Origin: an uncultured Williamsia sp.
GTDB lineage: Bacteria > Actinomycetota > Actinomycetes > Mycobacteriales > Mycobacteriaceae
Direction of reading: 5' to 3'
DNA: 64,000 nt
Assembly: GCF_947494875.1 (NCBI RefSeq)
Contig: NZ_CANLWM010000005.1
Coordinates: forward strand, 124,001-188,000
Shown: positions 27,036-36,760 of the stretch, in pieces
How the letters are laid out: every line of letters starts with the position of its first letter
How positions within the stretch are numbered: the stretch's first letter is position 1
The notes under the pieces: model-generated
Told to the model about the DNA's origin: nothing
The model's input: only the letters and a program-made list of their open reading frames with translations
Databases searched by the model: none
Translations under genes and position numbers: made by a program

Positions 27036-28225
27036 GCGCGCCGCCGTCCGGGTCGGACACCCGGCGGCTGCACGCGTGGGCCTACCTGTCGCGTGTGGCC
27101 GAGCCGCCCGCGGCGGGAATCGCCCGCCTCGTCGACGACATCGGGCTCGAGGACGCCGCGTCGGCGATCCGGTCCCGGACCGTCCCTCCGGCACATCGCG
27201 CCGTCCTGACGTCGACAGCCGCACGCTACGAGACGGACTGTGCCGCCGAGGATCTGCGCACCCTCGACCGGCTGGGCGGACGCCTGGTGACCCCGGACGA
27301 CGAGGAGTGGCCAGGCTGGGCTCTGCACGCGTTGCAGACGGCGGACACCGCGGCGCGTGGCGGACCGCCGTTGGCGCTGTGGGTCCGAGGTCCCGCCCGC
27401 CTCGCCGATCTGGCCGATGCCGCCGTGGCGGTGGTGGGGTCCCGAGCGTCGACGGCCTACGGGACGCGGATGGCGTCGACCGTCGCCGCGGGCGCGGTCG
27501 AGCGAGGCCGGGCGGTGGTGTCCGGTGGGGCCTACGGCATCGACGGGGCCGCACATCGGCGCGCCCTCGCCGACGCCGGGACCACGGTGGCGGTCCTGGC
27601 GTGTGGACTCGACATCGACTACCCGACCGACCACGGCGCGCTGTTCGCGGAGATCGCCCGCACCGGTGCGGTGGTCAGCGAATACGCCCCGGGCACCACC
27701 GCGGCCCGCCACCGGTTCCTGGCACGCAACCGCCTCGTGGTGGCACTGTCCGCGGCCGTGGTGGTCGTGGAGGCGGGCCGGCGCAGCGGCGCGAACAACA
27801 CGGCGGCGTGGGCGCGGATCGTGGGCCGACCGCTCGGGGCCGTACCCGGTCCCGCGACCTCCGCCATGTCGGTGGGATGTCACGCGTTGATCGCCGACGG
27901 CTACGCCCACCTCGTCGACAGCGCTGCAGCCGTCGAACGCCTCGTCGCCCCCGACGGTGGCGGGGTCCCCGAGAACCCGCGGACGGTCGTCGACGACCTG
28001 GACCCGGTCGTCGCGCGGGTCCGCGAGGCGATCCCCGCATCCGGTCGCGCGACCGTCGCGGAGATCGCGTTCTCGGCAGGCGTCGACACGGCGACCACGC
28101 GGTCCGCTCTGGCGACGCTCGACATGCACGGACTCGTCGACGGCGACGGGTCAGGGTGGGCCCTGGCCCGAGCGCGCCCCACACGCACCTCCGACGGTGG
28201 TGATCGTCGGCCTCGACTCTTCTGA
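27032..28225 (+). CDS. dprA: DNA-processing protein DprA
   Basis: Rossmann-fold protein that loads RecA on single-stranded DNA, 397 aa. Core motifs: VAVVGSRASTAYG, VVSGGAYGIDGAAHRRAL, FLARNRLVVALSAAVVVVEAG and RSGANNTAAWA. A SAM-like N-terminus (~1-90) and a C-terminal winged helix (~310-385, VAEIAFSAGVDTATTRSALATL) flank it. GTG start overlaps the yifB stop. It is intact, though no competence pilus genes are in the window. Confidence 0.94.
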   Translation: MSAPPSGSDTRRLHAWAYLSRVAEPPAAGIARLVDDIGLEDAASAIRSRTVPPAHRAVLTSTAARYETDCAAEDLRTLDRLGGRLVTPDDEEWPGWALHALQTADTAARGGPPLALWVRGPARLADLADAAVAVVGSRASTAYGTRMASTVAAGAVERGRAVVSGGAYGIDGAAHRRALADAGTTVAVLACGLDIDYPTDHGALFAEIARTGAVVSEYAPGTTAARHRFLARNRLVVALSAAVVVVEAGRRSGANNTAAWARIVGRPLGAVPGPATSAMSVGCHALIADGYAHLVDSAAAVERLVAPDGGGVPENPRTVVDDLDPVVARVREAIPASGRATVAEIAFSAGVDTATTRSALATLDMHGLVDGDGSGWALARARPTRTSDGGDRRPRLF

Positions 28226-28245
28226 CACGTCGACCGCCCGACTTG

Positions 28246-28264
28246 CACGGTTAGCCTTACCTAA
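28246..28264 (+). promoter_or_regulatory. IdeR/DtxR-type iron box
   Basis: The 19 bases match the mycobacterial IdeR consensus (TTAGGTTAGCCTAACCTAA) at 15 positions, including an unbroken run from GGTTAGCCT. It lies 11 bases upstream of a TACTCT -10 (28275-28280), over the expected -35 region, so iron-bound IdeR should block transcription of the siderophore-interacting protein gene. Confidence 0.8.
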
Positions 28265-28274
28265 CTTGCGGGTG

Positions 28275-28280
28275 TACTCT
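28275..28280 (+). promoter_or_regulatory. -10 element, leaderless viuB-like gene
   Basis: TACTCT ends 6 bases before ATG 28287, the same geometry as the other leaderless candidates. No Shine-Dalgarno is present. Confidence 0.5.
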
Positions 28281-28286
28281 CTCGCC

Positions 28287-29132
28287 ATGGCGAAGCGACT
28301 CAACACCATGCAGGTCCGTCGGACCGAATGGATCACCCCTCACATGGTGCGCGTGCACCTCGGCGGACCCGGGTTCGCCGACTTCGCGGCGACGGACGAC
28401 ACCGACGCCTACGTCAAGATCATCTTCGGCGCGCCCGGGGTCGACTACCCGGAACCGTTCGACCTCGACCGCATCCGGGCCGAGTTCGCCCCCGACGACC
28501 AGCCGGTTCTGCGGACGTACACGGTGCGGTCCATCGATCTCGCCCGCGAGGAGATCGCTGTCGACTTCGTCGTCCACGGGGACACCGGCGTCGCCGGGCC
28601 GTGGGCCGCCGGGGCGCAGCCGGGCGAGACGGTGCGTTTCCTCGGCCCGGGCAGCGGGTACCGTCCCGACCCCGAGGCGCCCTGGCACCTGCTCGCCTCC
28701 GACGAGGCGGGCCTCCCCGCGCTCGCGGCCGCGCTCGCCGCACTTCCGGACGACGCCACCGCGCAGGCCTTCATCGAGGTCGCCGGTCCCGAGGACGAGA
28801 TCGCCCTCGACGCGCCGTCACGGGCCACGATCACCTGGGTGCACCGCGGGGCCGGGTCCGATGTCGCCGACGACGGCGTCGCCGGCGACAACGCACCGCT
28901 GGTGGAGGCGGTCCGTCGCGCACCGTGGCTGCCGGGGGAGCCGCAGGTGTTCATCCACGGCGAGGCTCAAGCCGTCATGCACAACCTCCGCCCGTACGTC
29001 CGCACGGAGCGGGGCGTCAGCGCCCGGCGCGCGTCGATCTCGGGCTACTGGCGTCGCGGCCGCACCGAGGAGGGCTTCCGCCAGTGGAAGGCCGACCTGC
29101 GCCGCGCCGAGGAAGCGGTCCCGGCGAGCTGA
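28287..29132 (+). CDS. viuB: Siderophore-interacting protein (ViuB-like ferric reductase)
   Basis: 281-aa FAD-binding flavoprotein predicted to reduce ferric siderophores in the cytoplasm. The FAD motif RTYTVRS is at ~74-80. A substrate/NAD domain follows ([36 protein letters not shown]), with the family C-terminus [19 protein letters not shown]. The IdeR box directly upstream supports iron regulation. It is monocistronic, between dprA and xerC, the position of Rv2895c in M. tuberculosis. The gene symbol is by homology class; no siderophore genes are nearby. Confidence 0.9.
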   Translation: MAKRLNTMQVRRTEWITPHMVRVHLGGPGFADFAATDDTDAYVKIIFGAPGVDYPEPFDLDRIRAEFAPDDQPVLRTYTVRSIDLAREEIAVDFVVHGDTGVAGPWAAGAQPGETVRFLGPGSGYRPDPEAPWHLLASDEAGLPALAAALAALPDDATAQAFIEVAGPEDEIALDAPSRATITWVHRGAGSDVADDGVAGDNAPLVEAVRRAPWLPGEPQVFIHGEAQAVMHNLRPYVRTERGVSARRASISGYWRRGRTEEGFRQWKADLRRAEEAVPAS

Positions 29133-29218
29133 GTCGTAGCGGTGACGCCAGGCGTCGCTTCGGTCACGACGGGCGCGTCGGACGAGCCGTGAGAGCGCGC
29201 GCAGGCGAGGCTGGTGTC

Positions 29219-30112
29219 ATGCACGACGCCGGACGGCTGGCCGACTTCGAGGCCCATCTGCGTCACGAGAAGGGGCACAGCGAGCACACCGTGCGCGCCT
29301 ACTGCGCCGACGTGCGGTCACTCGTCGCGTTCGCCGGCTCGCGGGGTGTGGCGATCGGCGACGTCGACCTCGACCTGCTGCGGGCCTGGCTCGCGCAGTC
29401 GGCACGGCGGGATGCTGCGCGGACCACGATCGCGCGCCATGTCTCCTCGGCGAAGACGTTCTGCGCGTGGGCGGTTCGCGAGGGTGTCCTCGCGCGGGAC
29501 CCCTCCCTGCGCCTGCAGGCCCCGCGCGCCCACCGCACGCTGCCGCCGGTGCTCACCGCCGACCAGGCCGCCGCGGTGGCGACACGCCCTGCCCCCGACG
29601 GTTCGCCGGTCGCGCTGCGCGACGCGGCGATCGTCGAGGTCCTGTACGCCACCGGGATCCGGGTCGGCGAGCTGTGCGGTCTCGACCTCGACGACGTCGA
29701 CGACGGCCGGCGCGTCCTGCGGGTCATCGGCAAGGGGGACAAGGAGCGCAGTGTCCCCTTCGGTGCCCCCGCCGCCGAGGCCCTCGCGCGGTGGCGTCGG
29801 GACGGCCGTCCCGCGCTGGCGATCGCGGCGTCCGGGCGGGCGCTGTTCCTCGGTGCGCGGGGACGCCGACTCGACCAGCGTGCCGCCCGCCGCGTGGTGC
29901 ACGAGGCCGTCGCGACGGTCGACGGTGCCCCCGACATCGGCCCGCACGGGCTGCGACACTCCGCGGCCACGCACCTGCTGGAGGGCGGCGCCGACCTGCG
30001 GGTGGTGCAGGAACTCCTCGGGCACTCCTCGTTGGCGACGACGCAGCTCTACACCCACGTCGGCGTCGACCGCCTCCGCGCGGTGCACCGCCAGGCCCAT
30101 CCCCGCGCCTGA
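29219..30112 (+). CDS. xerC: Tyrosine recombinase XerC
   Basis: Chromosome-dimer-resolving recombinase, 297 aa. The N-terminal SAM-like core-binding domain is at 1-95. Catalytic residues are Arg148 (TGIRVGEL), Lys172 (GKGDKE), His243 and Arg246 ([12 protein letters not shown]), His269 (LLGHSSL) and nucleophile Tyr278 (TQLYTHV). Length and position (next to dprA/viuB) match the chromosomal XerC rather than a phage integrase. It converges on the M23 peptidase gene 27 bases on. Confidence 0.93.
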   Translation: MHDAGRLADFEAHLRHEKGHSEHTVRAYCADVRSLVAFAGSRGVAIGDVDLDLLRAWLAQSARRDAARTTIARHVSSAKTFCAWAVREGVLARDPSLRLQAPRAHRTLPPVLTADQAAAVATRPAPDGSPVALRDAAIVEVLYATGIRVGELCGLDLDDVDDGRRVLRVIGKGDKERSVPFGAPAAEALARWRRDGRPALAIAASGRALFLGARGRRLDQRAARRVVHEAVATVDGAPDIGPHGLRHSAATHLLEGGADLRVVQELLGHSSLATTQLYTHVGVDRLRAVHRQAHPRA

Positions 30113-30139
30113 CGCGTCATCCGTCCCGCGCGGAGCGCG

Positions 30140-30640
30140 TCAACTGCCATCCGTCGGCAGCAGCCGGACCCGGACGGCGCCGACCAGAGCCCGTGGGTCG
30201 AGGTAGGTCGCCGATCGGCCGGTCCCACGCCGCGCACCCCAGTGCAGACACGTCGCCGCGCAGCCCGCGTGGCCGGGCGCCAGGATCCCGATCGGTGACC
30301 CCCGTGCGACCACCGCGCCCGCGGTGACCGTCGGCTCGACCGGTTCGTAGGTGGTGACGATGCCGTCGGCGTGCAGGATCGAGACGACCTGCCTGTCCGC
30401 GACGGCACCGGCGAAGCGGACGGTCCCCGCCCCCGCGGCCAGCACCGCGCCCGCCCCGACGAGGTCGACCCCGCGGTGCCCGGCCAGCCATCGCTGGGCC
30501 GGTGGGTCGAAGCCGCGGACCACCTCCGGCCGGGGGAGCAGGGGCCAGCCGTACCCACCGGGGATCCGCGCGTGCGCGTCGCCGCCCACCACCACCGACA
30601 CCACCACCGCGACCACGGCCACCCGCACCGCCACCGACAT
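30140..30640 (-). CDS. Secreted M23 (LytM) family protein
   Basis: 166 aa. A signal peptide (MSVAVRVAVVAVVVSVVVGGDAHA) is followed by a single peptidase-M23 fold with HRGVDLVG (first metal His/Asp) and GIVTTYEPVEP. The expected HxH is CLHWG, so the first His is a Cys; this form may be inactive or bind metal differently. ATG 30640 is chosen because GGAGGTGGGG abuts it. It is divergent from rpsB, as is Rv2891 in M. tuberculosis. A role in cell-wall remodelling or activating another hydrolase is inferred. Confidence 0.85.
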   Translation of the reverse strand: MSVAVRVAVVAVVVSVVVGGDAHARIPGGYGWPLLPRPEVVRGFDPPAQRWLAGHRGVDLVGAGAVLAAGAGTVRFAGAVADRQVVSILHADGIVTTYEPVEPTVTAGAVVARGSPIGILAPGHAGCAATCLHWGARRGTGRSATYLDPRALVGAVRVRLLPTDGS

Positions 30641-30685
30641 CCCCACCTCCATGGGACGCAGGTGCCGCCCGGACGGTTCCGTACG

Positions 30686-30720
30686 GATTTCGTCGGCCGG
30701 GCCGGGCGTGACTACACTGG
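30686..30720 (+). promoter_or_regulatory. rpsB promoter (shared ribosomal-protein module)
   Basis: GATTTC (30686-30691), 21 bases, TACACT (30713-30718), GG: same architecture as rpsP and rplS. The ~190-base leader that follows (to 30916) is GC-rich with several possible stems, e.g. around 30820-30860, and could hold an S2 autoregulatory site. Confidence 0.65.
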
Positions 30721-30916
30721 CCGATGCACTCTGCCCCCGGGCGGGGTGACTTCGCACGCCCGGACACCGGTTGCGCACCTTCGCAGGCTCGCGCTCCCGA
30801 CTCCACCGGCCAGGCGGTCCCGGATCCCACGCGGAACCGGGTTCTGACCGGCCCGGGCGTCAGGGTCGGCCGCATCCCGCGTCCGACGACCAACTGCACA
30901 CGAGAGAAGACACGAC

Positions 30917-31777
30917 ATGGCTGTCGTCACAATGAAGCAGCTGCTGGACAGCGGCGCCCACTTCGGCCACCAGACACGACGGTGGAACCCGAAGATGAAG
31001 CGGTTCATCTTCACCGACCGCAACGGCATCTACATCATCGATCTGCAGCAGACGCTGACCTACATCGATCGCGCCTACGAGTTCGTCAAGGAGACGGTCG
31101 CCCACGGCGGCACCATCCTGTTCGTCGGCACCAAGAAGCAGGCCCAGGAGTCCATCGCCAGCGAGGCGACGCGCGTGGGCATGCCCTACGTCAACCAGCG
31201 CTGGCTCGGCGGCATGCTGACCAACTTCTCCACCGTCCACAAGCGTCTCCAGCGCCTCAAGGAGCTCGAGACCATGGAGCAGACCGGTGGGTTCGAGGGT
31301 CGCACCAAGAAGGAAATCCTCATGCTGACGCGTGAGATGACCAAGCTGGACCGCACCCTCGGCGGCATCCGCGACATGGGCAAGGTGCCGTCGGCCATCT
31401 GGGTGGTGGACACGAACAAGGAGCACATCGCCGTCGGCGAGGCGCGCAAGCTCAACATCCCGGTCATCGCCATCCTCGACACCAACTGCGATCCCGACCT
31501 CGTCGACTACCCGATCCCGGGCAACGACGACGCGATCCGCAGCGCGGCCCTGCTGACCCGCGTGGTCGCCTCGGCCGTCGCCGAGGGTGTCCAGGCCCGG
31601 GCCGGCCAGTCGGCGAACGCCGACGCCAAGCCCGAGGCCGGAGCCGGTGAGCCCCTCGCCGAGTGGGAGCAGGAGTTGCTGACCCAGGCGTCGGCCCCGA
31701 CCGACGCCGCCGCTGCCGAGGCGATCGCGGCTCCCGCGGAGGCCCCCGCCGCCGAGGCGCCGACCGCGCAGGCCTGA
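30917..31777 (+). CDS. rpsB: Ribosomal protein uS2
   Basis: Small-subunit protein S2, 286 aa. Begins [26 protein letters not shown]. Later conserved parts are [24 protein letters not shown] and [22 protein letters not shown]. The last ~50 residues are an Ala/Glu-rich actinobacterial tail. Expressed from the 30686 promoter. Downstream the 31809 hairpin separates it from tsf. Confidence 0.97.
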   Translation: MAVVTMKQLLDSGAHFGHQTRRWNPKMKRFIFTDRNGIYIIDLQQTLTYIDRAYEFVKETVAHGGTILFVGTKKQAQESIASEATRVGMPYVNQRWLGGMLTNFSTVHKRLQRLKELETMEQTGGFEGRTKKEILMLTREMTKLDRTLGGIRDMGKVPSAIWVVDTNKEHIAVGEARKLNIPVIAILDTNCDPDLVDYPIPGNDDAIRSAALLTRVVASAVAEGVQARAGQSANADAKPEAGAGEPLAEWEQELLTQASAPTDAAAAEAIAAPAEAPAAEAPTAQA

Positions 31778-31808
31778 CAGCTCGACACACCGACACCACC
31801 ACGGTGCC

Positions 31809-31836
31809 CGCCCCACCGAAGACATTCGGTGGGGCG
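31809..31836 (+). terminator. Strong hairpin between rpsB and tsf
   Basis: CGCCCCACCGAA (31809-31820), loop GACA, TTCGGTGGGGCG (31825-31836): a perfect 12-bp stem with a tetraloop, 32 bases after the rpsB stop and 33 before tsf. No T-tract. It could be a partial terminator setting the rpsB:tsf ratio. Confidence 0.65.
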
Positions 31837-31869
31837 GTCCCCGTCACACGAGAAGGAGGCTCGCCACCG

Positions 31870-32694
31870 ATGGCGAACTACACCGCCGCCGACGTCAAGC
31901 GGCTCCGTGAGCTGACCGGCTCGGGGATGATGGACTGCAAGAACGCCCTGGCCAACAACGACGGTGACTTCGACAAGGCGGTCGAGGAACTGCGCATCAA
32001 GGGCGCCAAGGACGTCGGCAAGCGTGCCGAGCGGTCCACCGCCGAGGGTCTCGTCGCCGCACGTGACGGCGTCATGGTCGAGATCAACAGCGAGACCGAC
32101 TTCGTCGCGAAGAACGCCGAGTTCCAGGAGCTCGCCGACAAGGTCGTCGACGCCGCCGTGGCGTCGAAGGCGACCGACCTCGACTCGTTGTCCTCCGCGC
32201 AGGTCGACGGCCAGACCGTCGCCGACGCCGTCGCCGCGCTGTCGGCGAAGATCGGCGAGAAGCTCGAGCTGCGTCGCGTCGTGTCCTACGACGGCAACGT
32301 CGCGAGCTACCTGCACAAGCGTGCCTCGGACCTGCCGCCGGCCGTCGGCGTGCTCGTCGAGTACACCGGCGACGGCCCCGAGGCCGCCGAGGCCGCCCGG
32401 GGCGCCGCGATGCAGGTCGCCGCGCTCAAGGCGAAGTACGCGACGCGCGAGGAGGTGCCCGCCGACGTCGTCGAGAACGAGCGGCGCATCGCCGAGCAGA
32501 CCGCCCGCGAGGAGGGCAAGCCCGAGCAGGCGCTGCCCAAGATCGTCGAGGGTCGCGTCAACGGCTTCTACAAGGACGTCGTGCTGATCGACCAGCCGTC
32601 GGTGCAGGACTCGAAGAAGACCGTCAAGGCGCTGCTCGACGAGGCCGGTGTCACCATCACCCGCTTCGAGCGCTTCGAGGTCGGACAGGCCTGA
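31870..32694 (+). CDS. tsf: Elongation factor Ts
   Basis: Nucleotide exchange factor for EF-Tu, 274 aa. UBA-like N-terminus [24 protein letters not shown], then the signature [12 protein letters not shown] and the dimerisation core. A strong Shine-Dalgarno AGAAGGAGG (31851-31859) precedes the ATG at 31870. Follows rpsB as in most bacteria; ended by the 32713 terminator. Confidence 0.97.
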   Translation: MANYTAADVKRLRELTGSGMMDCKNALANNDGDFDKAVEELRIKGAKDVGKRAERSTAEGLVAARDGVMVEINSETDFVAKNAEFQELADKVVDAAVASKATDLDSLSSAQVDGQTVADAVAALSAKIGEKLELRRVVSYDGNVASYLHKRASDLPPAVGVLVEYTGDGPEAAEAARGAAMQVAALKAKYATREEVPADVVENERRIAEQTAREEGKPEQALPKIVEGRVNGFYKDVVLIDQPSVQDSKKTVKALLDEAGVTITRFERFEVGQA

Positions 32695-32712
32695 CCCGCG
32701 ACACCTGACGCA

Positions 32713-32745
32713 CGGACCCCGGGACCACCACGGTCCCGGGGTCCG
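32713..32745 (+). terminator. Hairpin terminator after tsf
   Basis: CGGACCCCGGGACC (32713-32726), 5-base loop, GGTCCCGGGGTCCG (32732-32745): perfect 14-bp stem 18 bases after the stop, the strongest hairpin noted in the window. A TAGGAT -10 (32782-32787) for pyrH follows. Confidence 0.85.
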
Positions 32746-32781
32746 TTCGCGTGCGGGGCATGGCGGGCGCATGTCACCACA

Positions 32782-32787
32782 TAGGAT
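32782..32787 (+). promoter_or_regulatory. Candidate -10 element for pyrH operon
   Basis: TAGGAT after the tsf terminator and 58 bases before the pyrH GTG. No convincing -35. Would give a ~50-base leader that contains a Shine-Dalgarno. Confidence 0.4.
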
Positions 32788-32845
32788 TGTCCCCGGCGAC
32801 CACCCGGCCCGTCGCCGAGCACACCGACATCGTGAGGAGCGGCGA

Positions 32846-33595
32846 GTGACCGACGGTTCTGCCCCGACAGCCGACACGGCACCCACCGCGCGACCGGGTT
32901 TCTCTCGCGTGGTGCTCAAGCTCGGCGGCGAGATGTTCGGGGGTGGGAAGGTCGGCCTCGACCCCGACGTGGTGTCCACGGTCGCCGCGCAGATCGCCGA
33001 GGTCGTGCGCACCGGCGTTCAGGTGGCGGTCGTCATCGGCGGCGGAAACTTCTTCCGCGGCGCCGAACTGCAGCAGCGGGGCCTCGAACGGTCCCGGTCG
33101 GACTACATGGGCATGCTCGGCACCGTCATGAACAGCCTTGCGCTGCAGGACTTCCTGGAGAAGCAGGGGATCGTCACGCGCGTGCAGACCGCCATCACGA
33201 TGGGCCAGGTCGCCGAGCCCTACATCCCGCTGCGCGCGCAGCGGCACCTGGAGAAGGGGCGTGTCGTCATCTTCGGCGCCGGGATGGGCATGCCCTACTT
33301 CTCCACCGACACCACCGCCGCGCAGCGTGCGCTCGAGATCAAGGCCGAGGTGGTGTTGATGGCCAAGGCCGTCGACGGCGTCTACAGCGCCGACCCCCGC
33401 ACCGATCCCGACGCCACGCTCTACAGCGAGATCAGCCATCGCGAGGTCATCGAGAAGGGGCTCGCCGTGGCCGACTCGACCGCGTTCAGCCTCTGCATGG
33501 ACAACAAGATGCCGATGCTGGTCTTCAACCTGCTGCAGGAGGGCAACATCGCCCGCGCGGTGGCGGGTGAGAAGATCGGGACACTGGTCATGTGA
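32846..33595 (+). CDS. pyrH: Uridylate kinase (UMP kinase)
   Basis: UMP phosphorylation in pyrimidine synthesis, 249 aa, hexameric amino-acid-kinase fold. Motifs: [43 protein letters not shown] and [22 protein letters not shown] 32846 is preceded by GAGGAGCGGCGA. Head of a pyrH-frr-cdsA operon. The ~20-residue N-terminal extension is common in this order. Confidence 0.96.
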   Translation: MTDGSAPTADTAPTARPGFSRVVLKLGGEMFGGGKVGLDPDVVSTVAAQIAEVVRTGVQVAVVIGGGNFFRGAELQQRGLERSRSDYMGMLGTVMNSLALQDFLEKQGIVTRVQTAITMGQVAEPYIPLRAQRHLEKGRVVIFGAGMGMPYFSTDTTAAQRALEIKAEVVLMAKAVDGVYSADPRTDPDATLYSEISHREVIEKGLAVADSTAFSLCMDNKMPMLVFNLLQEGNIARAVAGEKIGTLVM

Positions 33596-33659
33596 CGGTC
33601 GTGTCCGCACGTGACCGCACGACCGACACCATCGACGACCGACGACGAGGGGCGAGACC

Positions 33660-34217
33660 ATGATCGACGAAGCACTCTTCGACGCCGAGGAGAAGATGGA
33701 GAAGGCCGTCGGCGTCGCCCGTGACGACATGGGGTCGGTGCGGACGGGGCGAGCGAACCCGTCGATGTTCAACCGGATCGTCATCGACTACTACGGCGCC
33801 ATCACGCCGATCACGCAGCTGTCGTCGATCAACACCCCCGAGGCGCGCCTCGTCGTCATCAAGCCGTACGAGGCGTCGTCGCTCGGTGCGATCGAGACGG
33901 CCATCCGCAACTCCGACCTCGGCGTGAACCCCACCAACGACGGCTCGATCATCCGCGTGGCCGTCCCGCAGCTGACCGAGGAGCGCCGGCGGGAGCTGGT
34001 CAAGCAGGTCAAGTCCAAGGGTGAGGACGCCAAGATCTCCATCCGCAACGTGCGGCGCAAGGCCCTCGACGAGCTGAAGCGGATCCAGAAGGACGGCGAG
34101 GCCGGCGAGGACGAGGTGAACCGCGCGGAGAAGGACCTCGACAAGACGACGGCCGGGTACGTCGCGCAGGTCGACGATCTCGTCAAGAACAAAGAGAACG
34201 AACTGCTGGAGGTGTGA
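33660..34217 (+). CDS. frr: Ribosome recycling factor
   Basis: Splits post-termination ribosomes with EF-G, 185 aa. Hallmarks: [66 protein letters not shown] (cut here to the family core) and a C-terminal helix. ATG 33660 with ACGAGGGGCGA upstream. Its stop overlaps the cdsA GTG by 4 bases. Confidence 0.97.
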   Translation: MIDEALFDAEEKMEKAVGVARDDMGSVRTGRANPSMFNRIVIDYYGAITPITQLSSINTPEARLVVIKPYEASSLGAIETAIRNSDLGVNPTNDGSIIRVAVPQLTEERRRELVKQVKSKGEDAKISIRNVRRKALDELKRIQKDGEAGEDEVNRAEKDLDKTTAGYVAQVDDLVKNKENELLEV

Positions 34218-35116
34218 GCACCGGCGGCGAGGGCGTGAGGATGACCGAGAAGGCGGCGCAGCAGACGTCGGCGGCGGGTGAGGAGCCCGCCCCGAAGACG
34301 TCGCGCGCGGGGCGCAACCTGCCGGCGGCCTTCGCCGTCGGCGGGTCGTTGGGCGTCGGCGTCATCCTGGTTCTCGTCTTCGTCCCGCTGGTGTGGATCC
34401 CGGTCGTCGCGGTCTCGCTGGCCGTCGCGACCTGGGAGGTCGTCAAGCGGGTCCGGGACGGCGGATACGACGTCGGCCTCGTGCCGCTGCTGGTCGGTGG
34501 GCAGGCGATCATGTGGTCGGCCTGGCCCTGGGGCCCCACCGGCGCGCTCGTCGCGTTCGTGGCCACCGTCCTGGTCGCGATGGTGTGGAAGCTGCTGAGC
34601 GGCGGACGGACCCGGGCACCGGAGAACTACCTCCGTGACCTCGCGGTCACCGTTCTCGTGCTCGCGTGGCTGCCGCTGTTCGCCTCGTTCGCGATCGTGA
34701 TGGTCACCCAGGACCACGGGTGGGCCCGCGTCCTCACCCTGATGATCGTGGTGGTCTGCTCCGACGTCGGCGGCTACACCGCCGGAGTGCTGGTCGGTCG
34801 GCACCCGATGGTCCCCGCGATCAGCCCGAAGAAGTCGTGGGAGGGGATGGTCGGATCCCTCGTCTTCGGCACCGTGGGGTCGGTGCTGCTCGCCGCGTTC
34901 CTGCTGGACGCGCACTGGTGGATCGGGCTCGCGCTCGGACCGGTGCTGGTGATCTGCGCGACCCTCGGTGACCTCGTCGAGTCCCAGGTCAAACGCGACC
35001 TGGGCATCAAGGACATGGGCACCCTGCTGCCCGGACACGGCGGCATCATGGACCGTCTCGACTCGATCCTGCCGTGCGCCTTCGTCGTGTGGGCGGTGCT
35101 GAGCGCCCTGCTGTAG
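34214..35116 (+). CDS. cdsA: Phosphatidate cytidylyltransferase
   Basis: Integral membrane enzyme making CDP-diacylglycerol for phospholipids, 300 aa, about 8 helices. The signature near the C-terminus includes [16 protein letters not shown] and the family block [18 protein letters not shown] followed by [17 protein letters not shown] 34214 overlaps frr; ATG 34241 is a possible later start. Standard pyrH-frr-cdsA arrangement. Ends at a bidirectional hairpin. Confidence 0.95.
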   Translation: MSTGGEGVRMTEKAAQQTSAAGEEPAPKTSRAGRNLPAAFAVGGSLGVGVILVLVFVPLVWIPVVAVSLAVATWEVVKRVRDGGYDVGLVPLLVGGQAIMWSAWPWGPTGALVAFVATVLVAMVWKLLSGGRTRAPENYLRDLAVTVLVLAWLPLFASFAIVMVTQDHGWARVLTLMIVVVCSDVGGYTAGVLVGRHPMVPAISPKKSWEGMVGSLVFGTVGSVLLAAFLLDAHWWIGLALGPVLVICATLGDLVESQVKRDLGIKDMGTLLPGHGGIMDRLDSILPCAFVVWAVLSALL

Positions 35117-35150
35117 GCCGCCCCGGCGAGGGGTCCCGCGCGGGGCGGCC
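35116..35150. terminator. Bidirectional hairpin terminator, cdsA / LapA-like gene
   Basis: GGCCGCCCCG (35116-35125), 15-base loop, CGGGGCGGCC (35141-35150): perfect 10-bp stem filling the gap between two convergent genes. Confidence 0.7.
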
Positions 35151-35157
35151 CGGGGCG

Positions 35158-35520
35158 TCAGACCTTGCGGACCGCGCGGCGCACCTGGAACATCCGCGCA
35201 CCGCCGACGACGGCGGTGATCAGAGCCCCGGCGATCGCCGCGATGAGCAGGCTCACACCCTGCGGCAGGTTCACCTGCCAGAAGAAGAGCTGGATCTCCT
35301 GCTTGTCGAGGTTCTGCACGATGAACACGAGCAGCAGGATCAGCACGATCGCCCCGACGATGATGCCGACCCACGCCGACTTCGTCCGGGTGTGCCGCAC
35401 CTCGGCGAGTGCGTCTTTCACGGGGTCGCCGTGCTTGCCCGTGTCGCCGTGGGGTGGTGGGGGACCGTCGGTCGAGGAGAGCGGTTCGGGCTCCGAGGCG
35501 GAGGACTTCGGGTTCGTCAT
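35158..35520 (-). CDS. LapA (DUF1049)-domain membrane protein
   Basis: 120-aa small membrane protein. A charged cytoplasmic N-terminus (1-48) is followed by two transmembrane helices (~50-70 and ~87-108) joined by [22 protein letters not shown], cut here to its LapA hallmark [10 protein letters not shown]. Basic tail [11 protein letters not shown]. Homologues are named after a Gram-negative LPS assembly protein, but function in actinobacteria is unknown. ATG 35520 is preferred; ATG 35532 or 35529 would add 3-4 residues. Convergent with cdsA and divergent from rlmN. Confidence 0.8.
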   Translation of the reverse strand: MTNPKSSASEPEPLSSTDGPPPPHGDTGKHGDPVKDALAEVRHTRTKSAWVGIIVGAIVLILLLVFIVQNLDKQEIQLFFWQVNLPQGVSLLIAAIAGALITAVVGGARMFQVRRAVRKV

Positions 35521-35647
35521 GGCAGACATCATCCCCCGCGTCCGGCCGCAGGGAGCGCCGTCGCGCCGGGACAGTGCCGAGATCGTGACCGGCGCCTGGG
35601 GAGGTGACGATTGGATTTCCGGGCGTGGGTGCGGGACCGTTGTGGAC

Positions 35648-36757
35648 GTGTCCGGTCCTGTCCTGCCCCTGGTGTTCGACGCGCCGAAGCGTGGACGGCC
35701 GCCCCGACACCTGGCCGACCTCGACCGTGCGGGTCGGCGTGCGGCGGTGGAGGAGTTGGGACTGCCCGGTTTCCGCGCCGACCAACTCGCGCGGCAGTAC
35801 TACGGACGGTTGTGCGCCGACCCCGCGGAGATGACCGACCTCCCGGCCGGCGTCCGGGACACCGTGGCGCAGTCGCTGTTCCCGACCCTCATGACGACGG
35901 TCCGCCACATCGCCTGTGACGACGGCACCACCCGCAAGACGCTGTGGCGGCTGCACGACGGGACGATGCTCGAGTCGGTCCTCATGGGCTATTCCGACCG
36001 CACCACGGTGTGTGTGTCGAGCCAGGCCGGCTGCGGTATGGCGTGTCCGTTCTGCGCGACCGGTCAGGGTGGTCTCGACCGCAACCTGTCCACGGCCGAG
36101 ATCGTCGACCAGGTGCGCGCCGCGGCCCGCGCCGTGGCGGACGGCGAGCTCGCCGGTGCCCGCCGGCTGTCGAACGTGGTCTTCATGGGCATGGGCGAGC
36201 CGCTGGCGAACTACGCCCGTGTGCGCGACGCGGTCCACCGCATCACCGCGCCCGCGCCGGAGGGTCTCGGCATCTCCCAGCGGTCGGTGACGGTGTCCAC
36301 CGTCGGTCTCGCCCCCGCCATCCGCCGGCTCGCCGACGAGAAGATGCAGGTCCGGCTGGCCGTGTCCCTGCACACCCCCGACGACGAGCTCCGCGACACC
36401 CTCGTCCCGGTGAACAACCGCTGGTCGGTCGAGGAGGTCCTCTCGGCGGCCCGCTACTACGCGGACGTCTCCGGGCGCCGGGTGTCGATCGAGTACGCCC
36501 TCATCCGCGACGTCAACGACCAGCCGTGGCGGGCGGATCTGCTCGCCAAGCGGCTCCGCCAGCACCTGGGCCACCTCGCGCACGTCAACGTGATCCCGCT
36601 GAACCCCACCCCGGGCAGCGAGTGGGATGCGGCGCCGAAAGCCGTCGAGCGCGAGTTCGTCCGCCGCGTCAACGACGGTGGCGTCGCCTGCACGGTCCGG
36701 GACACCCGCGGACAGGAGATCGCCGCCGCCTGCGGGCAGCTCGCCGCCGAGGGCTGA
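35648..36757 (+). CDS. rlmN: 23S rRNA/tRNA adenine-C2 methyltransferase RlmN
   Basis: Radical-SAM methyltransferase making m2A2503 in 23S rRNA and m2A37 in tRNA, 369 aa. The 4Fe-4S cluster motif is CGMACPFC (Cys129, 133, 136). The SAM/GG region is [13 protein letters not shown], and [13 protein letters not shown] and [21 protein letters not shown] hold later conserved residues with the catalytic cysteines. GTG 35648 matches the family start; GTG 35642 is possible. No clear Shine-Dalgarno. The next gene begins 3 bases after the stop. Confidence 0.95.
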   Translation: MSGPVLPLVFDAPKRGRPPRHLADLDRAGRRAAVEELGLPGFRADQLARQYYGRLCADPAEMTDLPAGVRDTVAQSLFPTLMTTVRHIACDDGTTRKTLWRLHDGTMLESVLMGYSDRTTVCVSSQAGCGMACPFCATGQGGLDRNLSTAEIVDQVRAAARAVADGELAGARRLSNVVFMGMGEPLANYARVRDAVHRITAPAPEGLGISQRSVTVSTVGLAPAIRRLADEKMQVRLAVSLHTPDDELRDTLVPVNNRWSVEEVLSAARYYADVSGRRVSIEYALIRDVNDQPWRADLLAKRLRQHLGHLAHVNVIPLNPTPGSEWDAAPKAVEREFVRRVNDGGVACTVRDTRGQEIAAACGQLAAEG

Positions 36758-36760
36758 CCC

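Noticed and set aside
29219-30112. Phage or integron integrase with an attachment site
   Set aside because: The recombinase has XerC length and motifs and the conserved chromosomal position; no tRNA, direct repeats or phage genes are nearby.
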